64,000 nt of DNA from Fibrella forsythiae (GTDB lineage: Bacteria; Bacteroidota; Bacteroidia; Cytophagales; Spirosomataceae), in contig NZ_JAFMYW010000001.1 in NCBI RefSeq assembly GCF_017353175.1, positions 496,001-560,000 of the forward strand, read 5' to 3'. Below are positions 47,353 through 55,271 of the stretch, in pieces. The stretch's first letter is position 1; every line of letters starts with the position of its first letter. The translations under genes and the position numbers were made by a program. The notes under the pieces were generated by a model. That model had not been told where the DNA came from. It did not search any database and saw only the letters and a list, made by a program, of their open reading frames with translations.

Positions 47353-48469
47353 AGTACGTGGCCGTGGCTAGTTCTTCATGTATCTGATGCACAGGCGAAT
47401 TGGTGAAGAACAGCCAGCTTATGGCTTTGGGCAGTTCAATGCTCCACCGCTTCTCTTCGTGCAGGCCATCGGGATCGATCGATGTCTGGAGATACGAACA
47501 GGCTTCTGCCACACACCGCAAATTGCGTTGAAAGCGCGTCAGGCTGGGCACCATATACGTGGATTCCGATTCACCGCCGTAGAGGTACACTTTGGTGTAG
47601 CGTTCCAGTTTTCGTTGGGCGGCAGCCCTGTAGACGCCCGGCGAAATCCAGAGAGCTGGCGAGAACACCAGCCAACGACCGAATACATCCGGATAGAGTA
47701 GTCCGGCCCAGATGGTAATGAGGCCACCTAATGACGAGCCACCCATACCGGTGTGGGCCGCATCAGACAACGTGCGGAAGTTAGCATCGATAGCCGGTTT
47801 CAGCGTATTCACCACAAAGTCCAGGTACGTTCTTCCCTCGCCCAGCGTTGGCTTCACTTTCTCAACCGTATACTCACGTAACCGGCCTTCACCCGCGTGG
47901 TCAATAGCAACAACGATAACACCGTGGTGCTTACGGGTGGCCAACTGGGCCAGTCGACATTCAGTTAGCCACGAGCCATATCCTTCGCCTTCACCCAGCA
48001 GGTTCTGGCCATCGTTTATGTAAAGTACCGGGTAGGCTTCACCGCTGGTTTCGTAATCATACGGTAAGGCAATCTGCACCCGACGGGGCCTATCGCAACC
48101 CGGATACTCAACATATAATGTTTGCTCAATCGGCAGGAAAGCTGAATTGATGGATGACCCATCCCATTGCCAGTAAGGCACTTCATCCTGAACAGCCGTT
48201 GTTGACCGGGCAATACGCCGATTGTCTGTTAGCTCACCCTGTTCATTTAATTCAAGACCACCCTCTCCGGCCCGATAGTATTTGTATTCGATGGTCTCTG
48301 GCCAGCCTTCATCAACGGGCAGGCCGATATTGTAGCGGCCATCACCGGCCGGATGGAGTTGCAGGGTATCAGTATCAGTAGCCCACCCGCAAAAATTGCC
48401 CGTAACAAAAACGGGACGATCGTCGTGGGCAGGCGTATATAAGTCAAGATGAAGTGTATGCGTTGTCAT
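47351..48469 (-). CDS. Esterase with N-terminal CBM20-like domain (alpha/beta-hydrolase, esterase D/IroE type)
   Basis: About 372 residues when started at the ATG of MTTHTLHLDLYTP. A start at 48556 would add 29 residues, just 6 nt after the stop of the flavin oxidoreductase gene; I think this is less likely because the extension has no family-like sequence. The N-terminal ~95 residues look like a starch-binding or glycogen-branching-type beta sandwich (VFVTGNFCGWATD). The catalytic part has YPVLYINDGQNL, VVAIDHAG and the nucleophile elbow GMGGSSLGG (Ser in GSSLGG). Such fusions occur in esterases acting on acylated carbohydrates or siderophores. No signal peptide is visible, so it should be cytosolic. 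Confidence 0.82.
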   Translation of the reverse strand: MTTHTLHLDLYTPAHDDRPVFVTGNFCGWATDTDTLQLHPAGDGRYNIGLPVDEGWPETIEYKYYRAGEGGLELNEQGELTDNRRIARSTTAVQDEVPYWQWDGSSINSAFLPIEQTLYVEYPGCDRPRRVQIALPYDYETSGEAYPVLYINDGQNLLGEGEGYGSWLTECRLAQLATRKHHGVIVVAIDHAGEGRLREYTVEKVKPTLGEGRTYLDFVVNTLKPAIDANFRTLSDAAHTGMGGSSLGGLITIWAGLLYPDVFGRWLVFSPALWISPGVYRAAAQRKLERYTKVYLYGGESESTYMVPSLTRFQRNLRCVAEACSYLQTSIDPDGLHEEKRWSIELPKAISWLFFTNSPVHQIHEELATATY

Positions 48470-48562
48470 ATTATGATAACCCATTACGCCAACCAATTGT
48501 CTCTTGTCATAGCAAATAATGTACCTACGGGTAGATCGATCCAGGTACGTTATCATGCCCGG

Positions 48563-49591
48563 TTAATTAGCTCGAAGCAGGGGCGCAACGTGTGTACCGA
48601 TCAGTTCTATTGACCGAAGGAGCTTATCGTGGGCCAACCCGGCGTTATCCATCTGAAACGTTACCCTGGAGATGCCGCCAAGCGACTCACTGTGCGCGCG
48701 AATCTTCTTGGCTACCTCGTCTGGTCCACCAACCAGTAAGGCCCCTTTCGGGCCGATCTGCGCATCGAACTGGGAACGGGTTACGGGTGGCCAGCCCCGT
48801 TCCCGACCAATCCTGGTCATGGTTTCGGCATAACCGGCGTAGTAATCATCGATTGCTTCAGCCGTTGAGTTGGCTACGTAGCCGAGTGAGTGCAAACCTA
48901 CCTTCAGCTGATCGGGCGAAAAACCCGCTTTTTTGCCAGCAGCCCGGTACAGGTCGACCAGGGGGCGAAAGCGGTGGGTTTCGCCCCCAATGATAGCCAC
49001 CATTAAGGGCAACCCCAACGTACCTGCCCGCGCAAATGATTCGGGTGTTCCGCCAACGCCCAGCCAGACTGGCAACTCTGCCTGCAAGGGCCGGGGATAA
49101 ATGGGCTGGTTTCGCAAAGGAGCGCGGTACCGACCCGACCAAGTGACAAACTCGTTTTCCCGGATGGTCAGTAACAACTCCAGCTTCTCGATAAACAGCT
49201 CATCATATTCCTGAAGGTTAAACCCGAACAGAGGAAACGCTTCGACAGACGAACCACGACCAACCACCAATTCGGCACGGCCCTTCGAGATCAGATCGAG
49301 CGTGGCAAAGTTTTGAAATACCCTGACCGGATCGGCAGCACTTAAGACAGCCACCGCACTGGTCAGCCGAATAGTTTTGGTTCGGGCGGCGGCAGCCGCC
49401 AGAATAACGGCCGGGGCCGAATCCAGAAATTCTTTGCGATGATGTTCACCAATACCAAACACATCGAGGCCAACCTGATCTGCAAACTCGATCCGTTCGA
49501 GCAGCTGACTCATGGCATCAACCGCACTAATTACGTTGCCACCATCATTACTTAGCATGGCCGAGGCAAAGCTATCGATTCCAATTTCCAC
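48563..49591 (-). CDS. LLM-class flavin-dependent oxidoreductase (luciferase-like)
   Basis: A 342-residue TIM-barrel monooxygenase of the bacterial luciferase family. Landmarks are DVFGIGEHHRKEFLDSAP near residue 50, TSAVAVLSAADPVRVFQNFATLDLISKGRAELVVGRGSS, and PVWLGVGGTPESFARAG. The C-terminal GPDEVAKKIRAHSESLGGISRVTFQM is the usual end. These enzymes use reduced FMN and oxygen on small substrates, often in sulfur or xenobiotic metabolism. The start at 49591 (MEIGIDSFA) is standard for the family. It is upstream of the esterase on the same strand, but no functional link is known. Confidence 0.9.
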   Translation of the reverse strand: MEIGIDSFASAMLSNDGGNVISAVDAMSQLLERIEFADQVGLDVFGIGEHHRKEFLDSAPAVILAAAAARTKTIRLTSAVAVLSAADPVRVFQNFATLDLISKGRAELVVGRGSSVEAFPLFGFNLQEYDELFIEKLELLLTIRENEFVTWSGRYRAPLRNQPIYPRPLQAELPVWLGVGGTPESFARAGTLGLPLMVAIIGGETHRFRPLVDLYRAAGKKAGFSPDQLKVGLHSLGYVANSTAEAIDDYYAGYAETMTRIGRERGWPPVTRSQFDAQIGPKGALLVGGPDEVAKKIRAHSESLGGISRVTFQMDNAGLAHDKLLRSIELIGTHVAPLLRAN

Positions 49592-49680
49592 GTTACTAAC
49601 TCCTGTTGGTTGTTGACCGATAAGGCATTTAGGCCTTGTTCAGTTCATTATCACCGCAGCTCCCCTATCTATCTGACCAC

Positions 49681-49725
49681 AAAAAAACGGTTCCTGCCCA
49701 GCGCGTTACGCCAAACAGGAACCGG
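49681..49725 (-). terminator. Rho-independent terminator of the ATP-grasp gene
   Basis: Minus-strand stem CGGTTCCTG (49688-49696) / CAGGAACCG (49716-49724) with the A-run at 49681-49687 giving a U-run in the minus-strand transcript. Confidence 0.85.
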
Positions 49726-49750
49726 GAGTCATGTCGACCAGAAAATCGGC

Positions 49751-50860
49751 TTATTTTTTCTTCTTCGGCTTATCTTCTTTGGCCACTTTGTCAGACTTCG
49801 CCTCCACTTTCGAGTTCTTCTCGGCTTTCTTTGGCTTCAGTTCTTTCACGGGTTCGCCCATAGCAACGGGAGCTGGCGGCGATTTCTTTTCCGCCTGCGG
49901 CTGAATCAGGCCTGAACCGGCAATAGAACCACGCACGAACGTACCCCAGGTCAGGTTATCTTTTCCTTTTTGCACCTGTTTGGCGCGCTCAATGGCCATG
50001 TTAGCGGCGGCTTCAACTACCCACTCAAAGTTCGACTGACCAACCGAGTTTACATCAGCATCAGGCGCAGGGTTGCAGAAGTCAATCGCGATGGGCACAC
50101 CGTCGCGGACGGCAAACTCAACCGTGTTGAAATCATAACCAAGGCCATGGTTCAGCTTCAAGACGTAGTCTTTCATGGTGGCCATCAGCTTCTTACCCGC
50201 GTCGCCAGTGGTTTTCATTTCAGTTGCATACCGCAGGTGATGCGGGTTGCGCGGTTCGTAGGGCATGATCAGCACGTCTTTTCCGCCGATACAGTAGCAA
50301 CGGAAATAGTCGGTGAAGTCGATCGCCTCCTGATAGAGCATCACCAGTTGACCGGTTTCGTCATACGCCTTGAACATTTCGTCGGGATTATCGACTTTGT
50401 AGACGCTTTTCCAGCCGCCACCCGAGTGTGGTTTCATGAACGCCGGGAAGCCGATACGGTTAAAAATGGAATCCCAGTTCATGTGCTGCAGGTTCGAGAA
50501 CGATTCATGGCGAGTGTCATCGGGGCGCTCTTTCGAGGGCAGCAGTATCGTTTTGGGCACCGGAACGCCAAGGTGTACGGCCAGCGCGTTGTTGAAGAAT
50601 TTCTCATCGGCACTCCACCAGAAGGGGTTATTCACCACGGCAGTGCCGGTAAGTGCTGCGTTTTTGAGAAACGCTTTGTAGAACGGAACATCCTGCGAAA
50701 TACGGTCGATGATCACGGCGTAATCGGTAGCTACGCCCTGCTCTACACGATCGATCGATACGAATTCGGCTTGAAAATCAGACTGTTTTTCGTTCACACG
50801 ATCAACAAAGGCGTGCGGAAACGAGCGTTCCATGCCGAAAAGGATACCTATTTTTTTCAT
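49751..50860 (-). CDS. ATP-grasp-fold protein with lysine-rich C-terminal tail
   Basis: A 369-residue protein with an ATP-grasp ligase core of RimK/glutathione-synthetase type. Visible features are MKKIGILFGMERSFPHAFVDRVN (pre-ATP-grasp Rossmann-like), FPAFMKPHSGGGWKSVYKV (ATP-binding lysine and glycine loop), VMLYQEAIDF (acidic hinge), and GVPIAIDFCNPAPDADV (metal-binding Asp/Asn). The last ~60 residues are Lys/Pro/Ala/Glu-rich low-complexity sequence (PVKELKPKKAEKNSKVEAK...), probably disordered and possibly nucleic-acid or envelope binding. It is a stand-alone gene at the border of the phage-like region. Substrate unknown; tail and core are both unbroken. Confidence 0.8.
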   Translation of the reverse strand: MKKIGILFGMERSFPHAFVDRVNEKQSDFQAEFVSIDRVEQGVATDYAVIIDRISQDVPFYKAFLKNAALTGTAVVNNPFWWSADEKFFNNALAVHLGVPVPKTILLPSKERPDDTRHESFSNLQHMNWDSIFNRIGFPAFMKPHSGGGWKSVYKVDNPDEMFKAYDETGQLVMLYQEAIDFTDYFRCYCIGGKDVLIMPYEPRNPHHLRYATEMKTTGDAGKKLMATMKDYVLKLNHGLGYDFNTVEFAVRDGVPIAIDFCNPAPDADVNSVGQSNFEWVVEAAANMAIERAKQVQKGKDNLTWGTFVRGSIAGSGLIQPQAEKKSPPAPVAMGEPVKELKPKKAEKNSKVEAKSDKVAKEDKPKKKK

Positions 50861-51161
50861 GATATTGATTATCAGTTAGTTGTGATCTGTATAACAAACA
50901 TCAGCTACAACAATACTACAACATTATTGTTTTTTGCTGTTCTGGTGTGCGTCGCAAATTGGTCAGCGATGACTGAAAAGACAAACAAGCTTTGCGAACG
51001 GGACACACTGCTCACGAAATAGAATTGACATAAATACGTACACGCAGTCCATAACCTGCATAAAATACGAATAAACACTAATTTACAAATATTTATGACC
51101 CATTACTTGACATTAATACGAACTATTACGAACTTTGACAAGTCAATAATAGATCAATACG
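50861..51161. other. Boundary region between host genes and the phage-like segment
   Basis: An AT-rich 301-bp gap. It includes TTGACA at 51108-51113 and two direct repeats TACGAACT at 51117 and 51127, ten bp apart; a related TACGAATA is at 51066. I see no attachment-site repeat, since the other end lies outside the window. Confidence 0.45.
51117..51134 (+). promoter_or_regulatory. Tandem TACGAACT repeats upstream of the first phage-like gene
   Basis: TACGAACT occurs at 51117-51124 and 51127-51134, exactly one helical turn apart, 28 nt before the ATG at 51162. This would suit an operator or activator site for early phage genes. Confidence 0.4.
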
Positions 51162-51482
51162 ATGTTAAATCAATCTGGTACTCGCAACGCCGCCCTACGC
51201 CTCGCCTGGCAATTGGTCAGGAAAAGCGCCCTCAGCTTTGCTGACGCCCAGCGCGCCGCCTGGAAAGCCATCCGCTTAAAAATTAAGCTGGCCACCACTG
51301 CCGCCGTTGATTTCACCTACCGCAAAACAGACGGCTCCATTCGTCAGGCCCGCGGCACCCGCATGATTGACTACACGGCCACCTCCACGGCCCCCGTCAC
51401 TGATCTAACCGTACGGTATTTCGATCTGGACGCAACAGGCTGGCGCTCCTGCCGGGCCGACCACATTCTCGCAATTCTCTAA
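51162..51482 (+). CDS. Small phage-type protein, possible SH3-beta-barrel (DUF2693-like)
   Basis: A 106-residue basic protein. The N-terminal half is helical (LRLAWQLVRKSALSFADAQRAAWKAIRLK). The second half is a short beta domain with FTYRKTDGSIRQARGTRMI and VRYFDLDATGWRSCRADHIL. This recalls the small SH3/WYL-like (DUF2693) proteins common in Bacteroidota phages, where a Trp-Arg-Ser segment is typical. It has no membrane segment. It is the first gene of the phage-like region, directly downstream of the repeat pair at 51117, and is followed 37 nt later by another unknown gene. The exact function is unknown; an early nucleic-acid-binding role would fit. Confidence 0.65.
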   Translation: MLNQSGTRNAALRLAWQLVRKSALSFADAQRAAWKAIRLKIKLATTAAVDFTYRKTDGSIRQARGTRMIDYTATSTAPVTDLTVRYFDLDATGWRSCRADHILAIL

Positions 51483-51519
51483 TCGTTCATTTTTTCACCC
51501 AATAACCAGTAGCCCAATC

Positions 51520-52215
51520 ATGGCAAAGCAGGAAAAAGAAGTAGACGCCAAAACGCTGGAAGCATTCCAGAGCGCGCAGGTAGTAAAACCGTATCAAATG
51601 ATACACGAGGGTACGGGCGAAGTAGTAAGCCGGTACAAGTATTTGGAGGGCCACCCGCGCCAGTACCGTTTCGACGCCAAGGAAGGCGTTTTTAACATCA
51701 ACGGAGCCGAAAAACTCGGCCGGACGCTGACGTTTCAGCCCATCGCCTGGCGCATTTTCACGGATAATATCCTGAATATGGGTACGAAGAACTGGGCCGA
51801 ACTCTTCTTCATCGACGAAAAAAACTGCGTCTCGGCCGTTCTTTTTCACGGCTATTCGGTAGACAATATTTTCCGGCTTATTGAGCCACTGTACTACGAT
51901 GATTTGACGCTGGCCGACGTGGTAATTACGGCCATTGCCGAGAAGAAGGAGAATAATAAAATTCAGCCTAAAGGGGTCTATTACATCGCCAATTTCTCCT
52001 ATAAAATGGCTAATCCGGAGAAGTCAACGGAGCTGAAGCTTTTCGCCACGGACTACAAGATTTTCCGGCAGGAAACGCTCACTGACATTGCCAACATCAA
52101 AACGGCGTACAATTTCTACAACCCGTTTTCTCACGCAGGGGCGTACGAACTGGAACCCGGCCAAATGCCACCGCTACCGCCCGTAGAAACAGACGCCGAT
52201 CAAACCCCGGCCTAA
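51520..52215 (+). CDS. Phage-type protein of unknown function (231 residues)
   Basis: Not recognised. A soluble, mixed alpha/beta protein (RYKYLEGHPRQYRFDAKEGVFNI; LTFQPIAWRIFTDNILNMG; AELFFIDEKNCVSAVLFHGYSVDNI). It ends in an acidic, proline-rich tail (MPPLPPVETDADQTPA), a pattern seen in phage single-stranded-DNA-binding or scaffold proteins and here only suggestive. It lies in a run of closely spaced early-type genes on the + strand. Start ATG at 51520 follows a short AT-rich gap and fits the frame well. Codon use is GC-rich with no host homologue that I can name. Confidence 0.65.
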   Translation: MAKQEKEVDAKTLEAFQSAQVVKPYQMIHEGTGEVVSRYKYLEGHPRQYRFDAKEGVFNINGAEKLGRTLTFQPIAWRIFTDNILNMGTKNWAELFFIDEKNCVSAVLFHGYSVDNIFRLIEPLYYDDLTLADVVITAIAEKKENNKIQPKGVYYIANFSYKMANPEKSTELKLFATDYKIFRQETLTDIANIKTAYNFYNPFSHAGAYELEPGQMPPLPPVETDADQTPA

Positions 52216-52284
52216 TTCTCCCTCCGTTTTTCATCGTTTACCCGCCCGGCTCCTACCTCGGGGCCGGGCCAACTATCCAACGTG

Positions 52285-52542
52285 ATGCCTTTTCGCACCA
52301 ACACACCCGAATTTATTCCGGACCCCGAAACCCACGAGAATGATCTGGCCGAACGCATTGAAGACACCGCCCGCCAGATTGTCTCCCGCCTCGATATGGC
52401 CGCTTACGCCGCCGATCCGGCCGCCGCCATTACCACCGCGTACGACGAGGTAGCCCTGAACGCCGATCGTTTCTACGCAATGATCCTCTTCGATTCCAGC
52501 TTTCGGGCGGACATCATTACCAAGTTTTCGCAAGTCGATTAA
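52285..52542 (+). CDS. Small acidic phage-type protein (85 residues)
   Basis: A small protein (MPFRTNTPEFIPDPETHENDL...) with a helical body rich in Asp/Glu and Ala (RIEDTARQIVSRLDMAAYA, DPAAAITTAYDEVALNADRFYAMILFD). I prefer the ATG at 52285 over the adjacent upstream GTG at 52282. No family recognised. It sits between two other unknown + strand genes with short gaps. Confidence 0.55.
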   Translation: MPFRTNTPEFIPDPETHENDLAERIEDTARQIVSRLDMAAYAADPAAAITTAYDEVALNADRFYAMILFDSSFRADIITKFSQVD

Positions 52543-52580
52543 TTCATAACCCGGCCAACCGGCCACAACTATATATCAAG

Positions 52581-53153
52581 ATGAACTTAACAGAACGATT
52601 CAACGCCGCCCAAGAACTGGCAGGCCGCTACGTGGCCACAGACTTACGGCTAAAAGTGATCAGCGACGCTAAACGCCAACTGCGCCGCCCTAGTACTGAG
52701 TTTACCTCCACGGCCGACGTTGAGGCCTACGAACAGGCGCAGGCCTCGTTTGAACAAGAATACGCCACTTTCGACCGGGAACAGGCCGAACTGGAAGCAT
52801 GGCAGAAGGGTCAATTAGCTACGCCTACCGGGCTGTATGCCCTGCTCGTTGGCGATTATGACGAAGATTCCCCGGTAATATCCATTCGCGTAAACGGGTA
52901 TCACGTCTACGCCGATGAGGGGCAAATCACTCTTTCACCCGAAAATCAAGCCAAACGGGAGCCGGATTATTCAATCGGTACGGACTACACCGAAGCAAAG
53001 TATATTCTGCAAAGCGCCCGCCAGCTTACCCAAGCGGAATGTGGCTCAACCCTTTCCGATGACGAGACCTCGCTTTTTTTCTTCATGGTAGTCCAACTGA
53101 TGGCTACTACCCGGCTTACCGCTGCCGTCAACCGGCTTACTCCAAACTACTAA
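52581..53153 (+). CDS. Phage-type protein of unknown function with a helical N-terminal half
   Basis: A 190-residue protein whose first ~75 residues are charged and probably coiled-coil (VEAYEQAQASFEQEYATFDREQAELEAWQ). A compact domain with ISIRVNGYHVYADEGQITL follows, and a C-terminal helix (FFFMVVQLMATTRLTAAV) that may be amphipathic. No named family is recognised. It is in the same + strand run as its neighbours, about 40 nt after the previous gene. The start ATG at 52581 is well placed. Confidence 0.62.
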   Translation: MNLTERFNAAQELAGRYVATDLRLKVISDAKRQLRRPSTEFTSTADVEAYEQAQASFEQEYATFDREQAELEAWQKGQLATPTGLYALLVGDYDEDSPVISIRVNGYHVYADEGQITLSPENQAKREPDYSIGTDYTEAKYILQSARQLTQAECGSTLSDDETSLFFFMVVQLMATTRLTAAVNRLTPNY

Positions 53154-53267
53154 TCATCACCCGCCGGGAACGTACCTGGCAGCCAATCTTACCCGATTAA
53201 ATTTTTGGTGTGGATAGAAGCAGTAAGGGTCGGGGCGTTGCTCCGGCCCTTTCTACCAAGTCCTGCC

Positions 53268-53606
53268 ATGCACGAATTCTTAAATCAAGCTTTATACATG
53301 AACGCTAGTCAAATCGTAGTTGGCACGCCCGTCATTTATTGGGCGGTTATTGATCAAGATAGTCGCCGGTCTCATCCGACTAAAACGGAGATCACCTCCG
53401 AGGTTTGGGCACTGGGTTCGGGCGAACAGGTATGTAAGGTTAAAGGCATTACGGGTGGCGTCGCCATTTCGCACCTTGATCCAATTTCCCCTGGCTCATT
53501 GATGGCCGCCAGATTACAGGGTTGCAAGGACGTCTCAGATCAAGACTTTAAAGACGAGAGTACGAAGTTTTTTGGCGACCGTGGCGTTCAAGCCACCTTC
53601 TACTAA
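53268..53606 (+). CDS. Small phage-type protein (about 112 residues)
   Basis: A beta-rich protein (VVGTPVIYWAVI, VWALGSGEQVCKVKGITGGVAISHLD) without a recognised family. The frame is open from TTG at 53205, but the ATG at 53268 (MHEFLNQALYMNASQ) is a better start; ATG 53298 is a further option. The end overlaps no other gene; the next starts 8 nt later. Confidence 0.5.
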   Translation: MHEFLNQALYMNASQIVVGTPVIYWAVIDQDSRRSHPTKTEITSEVWALGSGEQVCKVKGITGGVAISHLDPISPGSLMAARLQGCKDVSDQDFKDESTKFFGDRGVQATFY

Positions 53607-53613
53607 TCAGTTT

Positions 53614-53814
53614 ATGAACAGCACGGTTATCAAACCCGGCTCTCGCGTATCGGTACGAACAACCAACAAATACGACGAGACGAAGATCTACACCGCTACG
53701 GCCGTCAAGTGGAAGGCAAGCGGTCTACTGGAAATAGAGCCAGATGAGCCGCAGGCCAATGGCAAAAAGACCAAATCCGTATCAGCTAACAACGTTAAAC
53801 TCATCAAACAGTGA
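53614..53814 (+). CDS. Small basic phage-type protein (66 residues)
   Basis: MNSTVIKPGSRVSVRTTNKYDE..., a short protein with KOW- or SH3-like strand pattern (VIKPGSRVSVRT, IYTATAVKWKASGLLEIEPDE) and a Lys-rich end (NGKKTKSVSANNVKLIKQ). The stop codon overlaps the GTG start of the next gene (GTGA at 53811), implying coupled translation. Confidence 0.55.
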   Translation: MNSTVIKPGSRVSVRTTNKYDETKIYTATAVKWKASGLLEIEPDEPQANGKKTKSVSANNVKLIKQ

Positions 53815-54533
53815 AGAAACTAATAGGAATCCTCTACAGTGCGCCAATGGTTCTGGCGCTGCTGGCAGACCTCAAAACGCAGACGCGCCGTATAACCGGG
53901 AAGCTGAAGCTTATTAACGAGAATCTTTCCTACGACTGGAAGCTCTCAACGGAACGCGTCATTCTGAGAGACGCCAAAACTAAGCAGGAACGCTGGCGTA
54001 CGGTATACCATTTCAACGCGACAGGCATCAATACTATAGCCATGTTTTGCCCGTACGGTGAACCGGGCGATGTGCTTTGGGTACGGGAAACGTTTGCGCA
54101 GTGTATAGAAAGACAGGCTCCCGTTACTTATCCTGACGATTATATCTATCGGGCAGACGAGGGTAACCATGACTGGCCACACGGCTGGAGTCCCTCGCTC
54201 CACATGCCCTACGTGGCCTGCCGGATCTGGCTCGAAGTTGTCTCGGTCCGTATCGAACGGCTACAGGAAATTAGCGAAGCTGATGCCATAGCCGAAGGGA
54301 TTGCCTCGACGCCGGTAACGATAGCCTGTTCAGGCTCCAGTGTCGAATATCGCTACCAGAATTACCTGCAACGTCATGACATCAACCACCCGTTGCACCG
54401 TTGGACCCACACCGCCCGCCACTCCTACCAGACGCTATGGGCCAAACTAAACGGCCGCGATTCGTGGGCAGCGAACCCGTACGTGTGGGTCGTAGAATTT
54501 AAACGCATCGAAGAGCCAGCCAATAATGACTAA
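53811..54533 (+). CDS. ASCH-domain phage protein
   Basis: A 240-residue protein starting at GTG 53811 and overlapping the previous stop. Its N-terminus LIGILYSAPMVLALLADLKTQTRRITG matches the phage ASCH-like signature (S-x-PM-x5-L-x2-x-KTQTRR). PYGEPGDVLWVRETFAQ and later YVACRIWLEVVSVRIERLQEISEADAIAEGI are also typical of this group, often annotated as a morphogenetic or hypothetical phage protein. ASCH domains are thought to bind RNA. The C-terminal YQTLWAKLNGRDSWAANPYVWVVEFKRI is the classical ending. It overlaps the following nuclease gene by 8 nt. Confidence 0.82.
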   Translation: MKKLIGILYSAPMVLALLADLKTQTRRITGKLKLINENLSYDWKLSTERVILRDAKTKQERWRTVYHFNATGINTIAMFCPYGEPGDVLWVRETFAQCIERQAPVTYPDDYIYRADEGNHDWPHGWSPSLHMPYVACRIWLEVVSVRIERLQEISEADAIAEGIASTPVTIACSGSSVEYRYQNYLQRHDINHPLHRWTHTARHSYQTLWAKLNGRDSWAANPYVWVVEFKRIEEPANND

Positions 54534-55266
54534 CGAAGCCTACCGGGCCGTTATGGCCTACGCCAACTCTGACCTGGGCGAGTTGGCCCGCCTCCGGATG
54601 CCGACGCTGGGTCCGGCCCACAAACCCGAAAAGTCGAACGCGATCAACCCGAAGGCCGCCGCCTTTGGTACCACGTTCCACACGATGATTCTGGAACCAC
54701 ACCTGCCCATCGATTGGAGCCAGCATCACGTTACCGAACGCGATAAACTCAATCAGATGCAGGCTGCGTTCCTGAAATCCGTAGCCGACAGTGATACTTA
54801 CGATCTGAGTAGCGGGTTTACGTCGGTCGAAAAGTCGCTATTCTGGGAATGCCCCAACACAGGCCTAGCCCTCAAATGCCGGATCGATGCGCCGCATTAC
54901 TGCTTTAAGGGGACGTACCTAATTGACCTGAAAAGTACGTCATGCTGGACGGCACAGCAGTTTTTCGAGACAATCATGCAGTACCGATACGACTGTCAGG
55001 CGGCCTATTACCTCGACGGTTACGCGGCCTGCAACGAGGGCGAAGAGGTGAACTTCCTCTTTATCGGCGTTCAGAAAAACAAGCCCTTCAACGTCTACTA
55101 CGTCGATATGTCACAGAGCGAAGAACGGCGATGTATGATCGAATACGGCCGGATGAAGAATCGGCGTCTCCTGCGCGATGCCTATGACGAATCGCTCAAA
55201 GCCGACGGCTGGCGGCCGAGCAGCTGGAGCCGAATTCAGCAAACAGTTCAACAACATCCTATCTGA
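54526..55266 (+). CDS. RecE-like PD-(D/E)XK nuclease (DUF3799-type)
   Basis: A 246-residue nuclease-fold protein. The family landmarks are AAFGTTFHTMILEP in the first third, the RID...YLIDLKST catalytic cluster (Asp, then Asp-x-Lys), and YDCQAAYYLDGY, the QxxxY motif of the Cas4/RecE-type nuclease group. Homologues in phages degrade one DNA strand to make recombination substrates, normally beside a single-strand-annealing protein; no annealase is evident here. The ATG overlaps the ASCH gene by 8 nt, and the methyltransferase starts 5 nt after the stop, so all three are likely one transcript. Confidence 0.82.
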   Translation: MTNEAYRAVMAYANSDLGELARLRMPTLGPAHKPEKSNAINPKAAAFGTTFHTMILEPHLPIDWSQHHVTERDKLNQMQAAFLKSVADSDTYDLSSGFTSVEKSLFWECPNTGLALKCRIDAPHYCFKGTYLIDLKSTSCWTAQQFFETIMQYRYDCQAAYYLDGYAACNEGEEVNFLFIGVQKNKPFNVYYVDMSQSEERRCMIEYGRMKNRRLLRDAYDESLKADGWRPSSWSRIQQTVQQHPI

Positions 55267-55271
55267 TCGCC

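Noticed and set aside
48470-48556. Upstream start of the esterase gene
   Set aside because: The 29-residue extension is not family-like, although its position 6 nt after the flavin oxidoreductase stop leaves it possible.
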